From: Engelhardtia mirabilis
Lineage (GTDB): Bacteria > Planctomycetota > UBA1135 > GCA-002686595
Reading direction: 5' to 3'
Length of the DNA stretch: 64,000 bases
Assembly (NCBI GenBank): GCA_007751255.1
Contig: CP036296.1
Location: forward strand, 1,674,001-1,738,000
Of the stretch, positions 48,725 to 57,103 are shown in pieces; position 1 is the stretch's first letter, and every line of letters starts with the position of its first letter. The notes beneath the pieces were generated by a model. The model worked only from the letters and a program-made list of their open reading frames with translations. It was not told the DNA's origin and made no database searches. The position numbers were made by a program, and so were the translations under genes.

Positions 48725-50062
48725 GTGAGCGAGGGCCTCTTGCCCGAGGACCGCGATCGCCTGGTGAGCCTCTTCGATCAGGCGTGCGAGCGGGCGCCCG
48801 TCGAGCGGGCGGCCTTCGTCGAGCGGCAGTGTGGTGGGAACACGCCCCTGAGGTCGGAGCTCGAACGTCTGCTGTCGGGACTGGCCGGCGAGGACGCCGT
48901 CACGCGGCTCGCCGGGGGGGCTCCGCTAGTTCCCGGCACCCGCATAGGACCCTACGAGCTGCTCGAGCGAATCGGCCAGGGCGGAATGGGCGACGTCTAC
49001 GCCGCGCAGCAGACCGCCCCCGTCGTGCGGCGCGTAGCCCTCGAGCTGATTCGGCGGGGGATGGACAGCGCGCAGGTCGTCGCGCGCTTCGAGGCCGAGC
49101 GTCAGGCCCTGGCCCGGATGTCGCACCCGAACATCGCACAGGTCTTCGACGGCGGTGCTACGCAGGAGGGTGGCCCCTACTTCGTGATGGAGTACGTCGA
49201 CGGGGGGTCGATCACGGCGCACTGCGACCGCTACACCCTCTCGACCCGCGAGCGGGTCGAGCTCTTCATTCGGGTCTGCGAGGGCGTGCAGCACGCCCAC
49301 CAGAAGGGCCTCGTCCACCGCGACCTCAAGCCCTCCAACCTGCTGGTCGCGCGGCGGGACGGCGAGGACGTGCCCAAGATCATCGACTTCGGCGTTGCTC
49401 GGGCCACAACCGGGCGCCTGGTGGACCGGACGCGGCACACGATGGTCGGGCAGATCGTCGGCACGCTCGACTACATGAGCCCCGAACAGGCGGATCCGAC
49501 CGGCGTGGACGTCGACACGCGCTCGGACATCTACTCGCTGGGCGTCGTGCTGTACCAGCTCGTGAGTGGGCTCCTGCCCTTCGACTTGGGCTCGGTCGGG
49601 GACCTGGGCTTCTCGGAAGTGCAGCGGACCATCCGCGACCAGGAGGCGCCGACGCCGAGTACGCGGCTCAGACGCCAGATCGGCACCGCGACGGCGATCG
49701 CCCCGCTGCACGGGACGGACGAGCGCGCGCTGGTGCGCCAGCTGTCGGGCGACCTGGACTGGATCTGCCTGAAGGCGCTCGAGAAGGAGCCCGGGAGGCG
49801 CTACGCGTCCGCGTCCGAGCTGGCGCAGGACCTGCGCCGGTACCTCGATTTCGAGCCCGTCCTGGCCGGCCGGCCCGGAGCCCTCTGCCCTCCCGAATCA
49901 CGGCGGGCGGGTCGACCACCGAGATCGCCGATGCAACGGGAGATGGCCTGGGTAACCCGCTCGGCGACCCCATCAGCATCGCGGTGGAGGCCGCGGGCAA
50001 CGTGCATGTGGCGGGCTTCGATACCCACAACGCCTTCCAGATCACGCCGAGCGGGCTGGTGA
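48725..50062 (+). pseudogene. Ser/Thr kinase truncated after the kinase domain, with catalytic Lys replaced
   Basis: From a GTG at 48725 the frame encodes an N-terminal helical region and a PknB-type kinase domain (about 75-375: GQGGMGDVYAAQ, HRDLKPSN 198-205, DFG 221-223, LDYMSPEQADP). The VAIK-box lysine is Glu107 (VALELIRRGMDS; GAG where the family has AAG), which should abolish ATP anchoring. Homologues continue after YLDFEPVLAGRP with a transmembrane helix and TPR region. Here homology stops near 49871 and the frame runs out of register through the neighbouring NHL-protein remnant until 50062. The residual ORF is open, so a truncated pseudokinase might be made, but the gene is most likely dead. 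Confidence 0.75.
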
Positions 50063-50574
50063 CCGAGATCATCGACGGGACGGGCGACGGTGCGGGAAAC
50101 ACGCTCTCCAACTCCCGTGGCGTCGCTGTGGACGGCGCGGGGTTCGTCTACGTGGGCGGCCGCTTCAGCAGCAACGCCTTCCGCGTCTGCGCGCCGGTGG
50201 AGGCGAGCGAGGTGGTCCGGCTCGGAGCTCCTCCCAACCCGGCCGCGTTCCTGCCCGGCGTCACGAGCGGACCGGTGATCGGCAGCATCTGGGATCCCGT
50301 GATCGACCACACGTCCTTCCTGCCCGGCGCGACGATCGACTTCCTCGCCGTGGGAGCGGTCGCCAGCGACTTCCCCTCGCCCCTCGGCACGGTCCTGGTC
50401 GGGATCTCGCCGCTGTCGGTCGTGACCAGCTCGCCGGGCACGCCCCTGGCGGTGCCGATCCCCGTCAACTGGGACATCGTCGGTGTGACGCTCCCGACTC
50501 AGGGCGGATCGATCGGCTCCGGGCTCGAGATCGTGCTCGCCAACGCGCTCGACATCACCATCGGGACGTTCTAG
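49888..50574 (+). pseudogene. C-terminal fragment of a secreted NHL-like repeat protein
   Basis: In a different frame from the kinase, the sequence from about 49888 encodes RITAGGSTTEIADATGDGLG, AVEAAGNVHVAGFDTHNAF, QITPSGLVTEIIDGTGDGAG and AVDGAGFVYVGGRFSSNAF. These are repeats with the AxDxxGNVYVxG signature of NHL-like propellers. A beta domain ending with VNWDIVGVTLPTQGG and LANALDITIG follows and resembles the recurring type A C-terminus. No signal peptide or start belongs to it. The reading frame continues upstream only as antisense-like noise through the kinase gene. It appears to be the surviving 3' part of a gene fused by rearrangement to the kinase fragment. Confidence 0.75.
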
Positions 50575-51279
50575 CCGGTGGTGGAGAGTGAGGGAGGTGG
50601 CGCGAGGGGCGCGCTCGGTGCCTCCCCCGTTGCTCGTTGGTCGCAGGGCGCTCTCGCGGGCCCCTGGATGACGCCAGCCGATCGCAGATCCGAGAAGTTC
50701 GTGAGCCTGAATTGGGGGTTGCCTCACGGGCCACCATCAGTCGCCCTGATCGCAGTCGAGGAGTAGCGATTGGGCCGCGGCCGTCACCTCCGCGGTCGCT
50801 ACTTGATCCAGGACACTAGTCGAACTCGTTCAGCCTGGCTGAAGACCGCGTCCCCAGCTCGCGAGCATTGCGAGCGGCGTCGATCGGGCGTTGGGCTCCG
50901 CAGCGAAGGACTTCGACCACCGCGGCTGGTCAAGAGTCGGGCCAGGGGCCATCGATGAGTGACCGCCGATCGTGCGCGACCCCAGGGGGCTCGGATCGCC
51001 GGTCGACGGCCAGAGCCTCGGGCTGCCTGTGCCCTCGCCGCCTGGCCGCTGCGAGCTGGGGAACCGGCGAACTCGCGTCGGGGGGGGGGCGACCGATCCG
51101 CGCATCACGGGGCGAGATGACAAGGCTGTCATCCGACCCCACGGGCGGAACCTACCAGGCTGTCCTGAGCGCGATGCAGCCGCGCGTCGCTCCGCGGCGG
51201 TGACGTCGCTCCAGCGCGCGAGTGGAGGTGCCCAGCACAGGGCGACCACCAGCGTCCTTCGAACCCCCGACCCGCCACC
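50575..51279. other. intergenic region with a lone terminal-repeat relic and a G10 tract
   Basis: The 705 bp contain no recognisable gene. The region holds the transposon-end relic at 50804-50819 and an uninterrupted run of ten G at 51080-51089. Confidence 0.45.
50804..50819. repeat. solo copy of the terminal sequence of the 61975-62140 MITE-like element
   Basis: tgatccaggacactag matches exactly the last 16 nt of the right arm of the inverted-repeat element at 61975-62140, including the terminal CTAG. The remaining 16 nt of the arm are absent, so this is a footprint or truncated end. Confidence 0.65.
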
Positions 51280-52782
51280 ATGAAGCCCACCAACACCCCC
51301 CTCATCGCCGTCGCCGTGTTCGTCTTCAGCGCCTCCGCGAACGCTCAGTCGAGCGCGGTCTCCTTCGCCCTGCAGGCGACGCCGGACCTGTCGTCCTCGT
51401 CGCCTTTCGACACCGCGAGCGGTGACTTCGACGGCGATGGGCGGCGCGACGTGGCGGTGGCGTGTGGGGGCACGGACAGTGGGTTCGGCGTCGTGAACGT
51501 GCTCCTGAACGACGGATACCCGAATTTCGATGACAAGAGCCTGTCGACCGGCGGCGCGCCGTGGGGCGTCTGCGCGGCGGACTTCGACGCGGACGGGCTC
51601 GACGACCTCGCGGTGGTCAACGGGGGCAGCTCCTCGAGCGACGTGCGGATCTTCCTCTCCCAGGGCGGCGGTACGTTCGCGGTGGGGCAGACGCTGCCCT
51701 CCGGGAGCTTTCCGCTCGCGCTGAAGTCCGCCGACTTCGACGAAGACGGCGACCTGGACCTGGCGGTCGCCTGCAACGTGTCCGGCGGCCTGAAGATCTA
51801 CCTCGGCGGCGGCGACGGGACCTTCAGCGCACCGCTCTCCCTGGCCGGCACGCACCTGACCGACGTCGCAGTCGGCGACGTCGACGGGGACGGGCACATG
51901 GACGTCGCGTTCTCCCACTACGACGGGGCGAAGGTCTACCGAGGGAACGGCGACGGCACCTTCGCGAGCGACTATGTCCTCGGGACGGGTCAGGTCACCG
52001 AGGCGATTGCCCTCGGGGACCTCAACGGGGACGGCAAGGACGACCTCGTGGCGGTCGAGCTGTACTCGAGCGTGATGCGGGTCGCGTTGTCCAAGCCGAG
52101 CGGCGGGCTGGGCCTCTCGGCCCAGTACCCCCTCGTCGGGGATCTTCGAGAGGTGGAGATCGCGGACCTGAACGCCGACGGTCTGCTGGACGTGGCCGTG
52201 GTCAGTGAGAGCCACGACCGGATCTCGGTCCTGCTCGGCCTGGGCGGCGGCGCGCTCGCAACGAAGATCGACTTCTCGACACCGCTGCAGCCTCGGGCGC
52301 TGGCGGTCGACGACCTGAGCGGCGACGGCCGGCCCGAGCTGGCCGTGGCCTGCCGCAACTTCGGCGAGACACCGCCCCTCGCCTGCTTCACGAACCAATC
52401 TGGTGCGCCCGAGTGGAGTCTCGTCGGTCCGGCCCTTCCGGGCTCCGCTGGAGCGGCCGTGTGGACCGGAACCGGAAGTCTGCAGGCCGGTGCCTCCGTC
52501 TCGTTCTCGCTCACCGGTGGCGCCGCGAGCGCGCCGGCTCTGGTCGTCGTCGGCCTGAGCGCCGCGAACCTGCCACTCTTCGGCGGGCTCCTCGTACCCG
52601 CCAACGACGGCCTGGTGACCGGCCTGACCCTCGGGGCCTCGGGGGCCTTGGCGATCCCGTGGACGTGGCCCACCTCGTTGAGTGCGAGCGGGTCGGAGCT
52701 GTACACGCAGGTCTGGTACATCGACCTGGGCGCCCCCCAACTGGTCGCGGCGTCGAACGGGCTGCTGGGGCGAACGCTCTGA
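51280..52782 (+). CDS. secreted FG-GAP/VCBS repeat protein with type A C-terminal domain
   Basis: This is 500 residues with a signal peptide (NTPLIAVAVFVFSASANAQ). Repeats of about 60 residues with DFDGDGRRDVAVA, DFDADGLDDLAVV, DFDEDGDLDLAVA, DVDGDGHMDVAFS, DLNGDGKDDLVAV and DLNADGLLDVAVV form a propeller of about seven blades with Ca-binding loops. The last ~110 residues are the recurring C-terminal domain (SVSFSLTGGAASAPALVVVG, LSAANLPLFGGLLVP, YTQVWYIDLGAPQLVAASNG), nearly the same as the end of the 38762-39751 protein. It is presumably extracellular. No operon partners; the downstream sequence is gene debris. Confidence 0.85.
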   Translation: MKPTNTPLIAVAVFVFSASANAQSSAVSFALQATPDLSSSSPFDTASGDFDGDGRRDVAVACGGTDSGFGVVNVLLNDGYPNFDDKSLSTGGAPWGVCAADFDADGLDDLAVVNGGSSSSDVRIFLSQGGGTFAVGQTLPSGSFPLALKSADFDEDGDLDLAVACNVSGGLKIYLGGGDGTFSAPLSLAGTHLTDVAVGDVDGDGHMDVAFSHYDGAKVYRGNGDGTFASDYVLGTGQVTEAIALGDLNGDGKDDLVAVELYSSVMRVALSKPSGGLGLSAQYPLVGDLREVEIADLNADGLLDVAVVSESHDRISVLLGLGGGALATKIDFSTPLQPRALAVDDLSGDGRPELAVACRNFGETPPLACFTNQSGAPEWSLVGPALPGSAGAAVWTGTGSLQAGASVSFSLTGGAASAPALVVVGLSAANLPLFGGLLVPANDGLVTGLTLGASGALAIPWTWPTSLSASGSELYTQVWYIDLGAPQLVAASNGLLGRTL

Positions 52783-52837
52783 GCCGGAGCTCCGCTGCGG
52801 TTGCGCTGCGAGAGAGCGCCCAAGTGCTCCCCACCTC

Positions 52838-53037
52838 GATCGGATCTTCAGGGCTCTCGCCGCGCTCGTTGTCTCCAGCGCGCCGCCCGATGGCGGCCGA
52901 CGACCCGGTCGCTGTCCAGGTGGGCCTCGGCGCTACTTCGAGCCGTGGCGCGACCGGGCGGGCGACGGAGCCCGAGCTACCGGATCGCGGACGACGTCTG
53001 GCCAGCGGAGCTGGGCCGCGCGGCTGGCTCATCCTGA
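52838..53037 (+). pseudogene. debris of an XRE-antitoxin tail and a Fic-protein tail
   Basis: 52838-52880 encodes DRIFRALAALVVS, matching at nucleotide level the end of the HigA-like fragment at 63889-63930 (DRILRALAALGVS). 86 nt further, 52964-53027 matches 63415-63477 at about 85% by eye and encodes RSPSYRIADDV, the typical C-terminal end of Fic proteins; the following TGA has become TGG. Only these tails survive. No start or catalytic region is visible. Confidence 0.55.
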
Positions 53038-53720
53038 GGCTCGCTCGACCCGAAAGTCCGTGTCTGAAGGCGACGTGGGGCGGCTCCGCCGTGGCCAGGT
53101 CTCGCGCTTGGATCGGCAGGACTGCTGACGCGCTCGATCGGGATCGGGTTCTGCGATCGGGTTCTGCGATCGGAGGGGGGTGGCGCGCGCACCGGTCGTC
53201 GTCGCGCTGGCCGTCGCGGGTCACAAGGGGACAATCGAGTCTTCCGAGAGGCTCGCGTCGAGCCCTGGTCCGGCGCCGGCCCAGGTGGCCGGAAGCAGAG
53301 CCACGGCGGCGGAGAGGATCAAAGCTCGAAACAAGGTGGGTCTCGTGTGGACGTTGACGGGGACCGGTACAGGAGACGCGGCACCCGTGAACAACCTGTG
53401 AACGATCGTCCTCGGTCAGAGCCTGGGGTGCCGCGCACCAGGGGCGAGCCGCCAACCGCGTTCAGCAGGAGCCTACGTACTGCGCCCCAGGCGAGGGACC
53501 GCGGATTCGCTGCTCGAAGGGGCGGCGGCCGAGGCCAGTGATCGGCTGCAAGGTCTTCAACCGGATCCACGAGCTCGCGCAACCAGGCTTCGACCCCATG
53601 AGCGCTCGAGAACCGCCGAAGGGGCGGCTGGCAGCCGCCGTTCTGCGGTATGCAACCGCGCTCTACTCCCCGCGCCCATTCGACTTCACTGGCGGCGCTC
53701 GATCGGTCGATTCACTCGGG

Positions 53721-54371
53721 GTGTTCGTGCGCCATCACATGACCCGCGAGTCGGTGAGCCTCGAGCCGGGAGTGCGTGCGAGCGCCGCTCTCCGGCAGCT
53801 GCGGGCCGCCCGCATCAGGCATGCGCCCGTGATTGAAGGGGGCGCGCTGGTGGGCATCGTGACGGACCGCGACCTGCTCCGCGCTCTTCCCGCGACCGTC
53901 GGACAGGCCGATAGGACGGACGCCTGGGATCCGCTGGTTGCGAAAGTGATGACACGCAAGGTCATCACGATCGGACCCAACGAGCATGTGGAGGACGCGG
54001 CCCGTGTCTTCCTCGAGCATCGGATCCACGGGCTGCCCGTGGTCGACGACAGTGGGCTTCTCGGCATGCTTACCGACACCGACCTGTTCCGAGTCTTCGC
54101 GCGCCTGCTGTCACAGCCGGCGGAACATCGGCTGACGCTGCTTGTCAGGCCCGAGTGCAAGAGCGCGCCCAAGACCGACCTGGTGCGGAGCGCAGTGGCC
54201 TGCGGGTTGGAGGTTGCGAGCCTGGCTACGGAGGATCTGGCCGACGGCGGCGCCGTGTCGGCGATCGCGCTGAACGGCTCCGGCCAGGCGATCGAGCGCT
54301 ACCTCGAGCGGCTTGCCGCGGCCGGAGTGACGCCGCTCGACATGCGCCGGGGAGCCCGCAAGAGCGCCTGA
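53721..54371 (+). CDS. CBS-pair domain protein (AcuB-like)
   Basis: The protein is 216 residues if it starts at GTG 53721, which gives the length usual for AcuB-like proteins. ATG 53598 or GTG 53538 would add 41 or 61 residues with no recognisable motif. Two CBS motifs are evident: VRHHMTRESVSLEPGVRASA ... RHAPVIEGGALVGIVTDRDL, and VMTRKVITIGPNEHVEDAAR ... GLPVVDDSGLLGMLTDTDLF. A C-terminal ACT-like region follows (LTLLVRPECKSAPKTDLVRS...). CBS pairs bind adenosine nucleotides and regulate partner proteins. No partner gene is adjacent, so the target is unknown. Confidence 0.85.
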   Translation: MFVRHHMTRESVSLEPGVRASAALRQLRAARIRHAPVIEGGALVGIVTDRDLLRALPATVGQADRTDAWDPLVAKVMTRKVITIGPNEHVEDAARVFLEHRIHGLPVVDDSGLLGMLTDTDLFRVFARLLSQPAEHRLTLLVRPECKSAPKTDLVRSAVACGLEVASLATEDLADGGAVSAIALNGSGQAIERYLERLAAAGVTPLDMRRGARKSA

Positions 54372-54745
54372 CGCAAGAGCTCGCCAGATGTGAGTCCGAC
54401 GAGGGGTGCAGGGACTGCGCGTCGGACGACCACCGGGGCGGCGTCTCTGAGGTTCCGGCCGACGAGGTCGGCAGGGGAGCCAAGCAGCATTGGTCCGATC
54501 GATCCGTCGCCGCGTGCGTCGGGGCGACTCGGGTCCAAGGGAGAACGGATCGGCCGTCGGCTCCTGATGTAGGTCGTCGAGCCTTGCTTCTGGACGCGTG
54601 CTCACCTCGTAAGCGCTTGCGCCATCAGTGACATGCCGCGGACCCTCCGAGGGCGCAGACCCTGGCCGGTCCGGCGCGCCGCAGGTGCTGCGTCGCCAAC
54701 TGTTGCCACAGGCACTTGACGCTGCAGGTGATGCTCCCCTGCCAT
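54372..54745. other. intergenic region without recognisable gene
   Basis: The 374 bp lie between convergent genes. No motif, hairpin or repeat was seen. Confidence 0.35.
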
Positions 54746-54949
54746 CTACTGCATCGACGATCCGTCCGGACGACCCGCTCTCACACGCCCCTCGGAGTTC
54801 TTCATCAGAAGGTCGATGCCCGTGATCGGCGCGAAGAACCAGCCGAGGAAGAACCACAGCCAGGCACTGCGCTCCGTCTGCTGGGCCCAGTACGCGCAGA
54901 AGAGGCCGAAGAGGTAGAACACGAGACCGGTGCTGGCGTAGTCGTCCAT
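54746..54949 (-). CDS. small two-helix membrane protein
   Basis: This is 67 residues with ATG 54947-54949 preceded by AGGA. It has two hydrophobic helices (STGLVFYLFGLFCAYWA and SAWLWFFLGWFFAPITGI) joined by a short polar turn (QQTERS), then a basic tail. Hydrophobicity and codon pattern argue for a real gene. Small proteins of this kind with a WxFLGWxFxPITG motif are common and uncharacterised. Confidence 0.65.
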   Translation of the reverse strand: MDDYASTGLVFYLFGLFCAYWAQQTERSAWLWFFLGWFFAPITGIDLLMKNSEGRVRAGRPDGSSMQ

Positions 54950-55030
54950 GGGCAGATCCTAGTCTGGATCGCTCGGTGGTCGTGATCCAACCCAGGGGCT
55001 CGAGGGTCGAGAAGGGGTCGACCTGGCCAG

Positions 55031-55260
55031 GTGAGTATTGACTCGAAGACGATCAACATGTCCTACGTCGAGCGGCTGAACCCGACCATCCGGCGTTCCG
55101 TCGCCTGCCTGCAGCCGAAGTCGACGGCCATGTGCCGCTCCGAAGCGAGCCTGCGCGAGCGCTCGAACTCCTGCGCTGATTCGAAGACCTCGTCCGCCCG
55201 CACTCGTCGCTGAAGTTCGGGAGGAAGAAGCGGACGCTGGCTCTGCAGGCTGGGCCCGTC
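55031..55260 (+). pseudogene. C-terminal relic of a DDE transposase (IS1/IS6-like type)
   Basis: The frame encodes SKTINMSYVERLNPTIRRSV and CLQPKSTAMCRSEASLRER, matching the YVERxNxTxRxxV ... (R)RTxxxxRxxxxL region of bacterial DDE transposases. After a frameshift near 55170 the other frame gives LELLR-stop-FEDLVRPHSSLKFGRKKR (TGA within), where the family has YYNFVRPHxSLKFG, and then RTLALQAGP for RTPAMQAGL. With at least one frameshift and one nonsense codon it is dead, and the N-terminal catalytic part is absent. The exact IS family is uncertain, and no terminal repeats were found next to it. Confidence 0.65.
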
Positions 55261-55544
55261 TCTGGGCCCCTATCTTGGCGCCGCATCCTGTCCGCCCGGA
55301 TCCTCGGCGCCCCGGGAACCAGCCGGGGGGCGGAGGTCGAGCATGGGCGATCCAGGCACATCCAGTCAGGGGCACTGGTAGCAACCGTCAGCGAGCGCCT
55401 CGACCAGGAGGGGGCGGCGAGCGGGGCATGGACCCTCGCCCGCGCACCGGAATTCCGAGTTTTCCTGTCGGCCCCTGCCCTCCCCTGCGGCGTAGGTCCA
55501 TGCCTGCGATGGTGTAGGCGTCAAACAAACTCGAGAGATTCATC

Positions 55545-56942
55545 ATGTCGTCCATTCGTCGCTTCGCTCTTCTCTTCGTCCTCCTCGGATCTCTCCTGCC
55601 TGGTCTCGCCCGGGCAGAGGACCTGGGCCGTCTCGGCATTGTTGGTCGGACTCTCTTCGGGCCGACCCAAAGTGGTTCCGCGGCAGTAGGGCTCGACATC
55701 GAGGTCGTCTGGACGGCGTTCGTCAGTGAGGCCTCCTCGGAGACCCTCGACCTCTCGACCGACGTCGAGATCCGGGTCGGCAACTACTCCGAGACCCGGA
55801 CCGTTCGGGTGCTCGCGAATCCCGGCGCCGGCGTCTGCTCCGAGGACAACTATGGACAGCCCTGCGGAACCGGCTTGGTGGACGATCAAACCGTCGAGCT
55901 GATCTGCCTGGGAGATGGCGTCGTCCACGGCCAGTTCCCGTGGATCACCACGAAGTTCCCCGCCGTCCCCACGTCGATGTTCGAACCGGGGGATCAGATC
56001 TTCGTCACCTTGACCCCGGCCGCCGGCGCGGAGCCTGAGCTCGACACGAGCGACGACTTCGTCGTCGAGACCACCGCCAGCCCGACCTTCTACGACCGCT
56101 CCTTCAGTTCGGTCGAGCTGAAGCCGGTCGCGGGGATCCCGGACACCTACGACATCGTCGTGGAGTACCGCCAAGCCTTCAACACCAGCATCCCGCCGCT
56201 GGACCTGCGGACCGACATCGTCATGGAGCAGGGCGGCAAGACCACCGTGTTCGAGACGTGGTGCGGACCGTGGCTGATCGCCCCTTCGTCCGGCTGTGGA
56301 GATGCGTGCGTCGAGCAGACGTGCGCCGTGATCAGCTGCGGCGGCGAGACCGTGGCCAAGATGTTCTGCCAGCCGGTCGAGAATGCCTGGGGCCAGTTCT
56401 CTTGCGCCTGCATCAGCGAGCCGATCCAGTACACGATTCCGTCGGTCCAGCTGAAGGCCGATGACTGTCTCGTGCTGTCCCTCGCCGCCCCTGCTGGCGC
56501 GATGTCGGATCCGGCGGGTCTGGACCACGATCAATGGGTCGTCTGCAGCAACGAGGCCCAGTCCGCGACCTACGGCAAGGGCAAGGCGGGCACGCTGGGT
56601 GTGCCGACGCTCGACTCGATCGCACAGCCGGTCCCCGGCCAGATGGTCGGGATCAAGATGAAGGAAGCCCTGCCTGGTGCGAGTCCGATCCTCTTGCTCG
56701 GCTTCGAACCGATCGAGCTCCCCTTCGACGACGGCCTGCTCCTCGTCAATCCCGTGTCGGTGATCTTCCTCGCCACGCCGGTCGCCGGCGATGGATCGCT
56801 CACGCTCAAGTGGCAGATGGAGGCCAACCCGGACCTGTGCGGAGTCGGTGCCTACTACCAGGTCATGTTCATGGACGCGGGCGCGGCCGGCCCGCTCCAC
56901 CTCGCGATGACCAACGGACTGAACCACGTCTTCGGTTGGTAG
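55545..56942 (+). CDS. secreted Cys-rich CARDB-like protein with type A C-terminal domain
   Basis: This is 465 residues with signal peptide (IRRFALLFVLLGSLLPGLARA). Two consecutive beta-sandwich modules of about 160 residues start with LDIEVVWTAFVSEASSETLD and PDTYDIVVEYRQAFNTSIPP. Each holds a Cys-rich loop (VCSEDNYGQPCGTG; SSGCGDACVEQTCAVISCGG) and ends in PxDxFxxxLxP...DxSDDF-like text, as in CARDB domains. The C-terminal 110 residues are the recurring domain (GASPILLLGFEPIELPFDDG, LKWQMEANPDLCGVGAYYQV, MFMDAGAAG ... TNGLNHVFGW). An ATG at 55545 follows an A/T-rich stretch. It is likely extracellular, with disulfide-stabilised domains. Confidence 0.8.
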   Translation: MSSIRRFALLFVLLGSLLPGLARAEDLGRLGIVGRTLFGPTQSGSAAVGLDIEVVWTAFVSEASSETLDLSTDVEIRVGNYSETRTVRVLANPGAGVCSEDNYGQPCGTGLVDDQTVELICLGDGVVHGQFPWITTKFPAVPTSMFEPGDQIFVTLTPAAGAEPELDTSDDFVVETTASPTFYDRSFSSVELKPVAGIPDTYDIVVEYRQAFNTSIPPLDLRTDIVMEQGGKTTVFETWCGPWLIAPSSGCGDACVEQTCAVISCGGETVAKMFCQPVENAWGQFSCACISEPIQYTIPSVQLKADDCLVLSLAAPAGAMSDPAGLDHDQWVVCSNEAQSATYGKGKAGTLGVPTLDSIAQPVPGQMVGIKMKEALPGASPILLLGFEPIELPFDDGLLLVNPVSVIFLATPVAGDGSLTLKWQMEANPDLCGVGAYYQVMFMDAGAAGPLHLAMTNGLNHVFGW

Positions 56943-57103
56943 GCGCCGCGGCTTCCACGGCAGAACATGACGAGCCGCTTCTCTCGAGCAGGGGGGCGGC
57001 TCCCTCCATTCTCCGGGGCCCCGCGCCTCGTCGCGATTCCTCCCACCGTCGGCGCTCTCGACCGGCAGAATGACCGCCGCCACCCCCCTCGGGAGACTCT
57101 CCA

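Noticed and set aside
51080..51089. Poly-G tracts (also near 6279-6288 and 41655-41662) as phase-variation switches
   Set aside because: They lie outside coding frames and not at clear promoter spacing. They may be sequencing-sensitive homopolymers.
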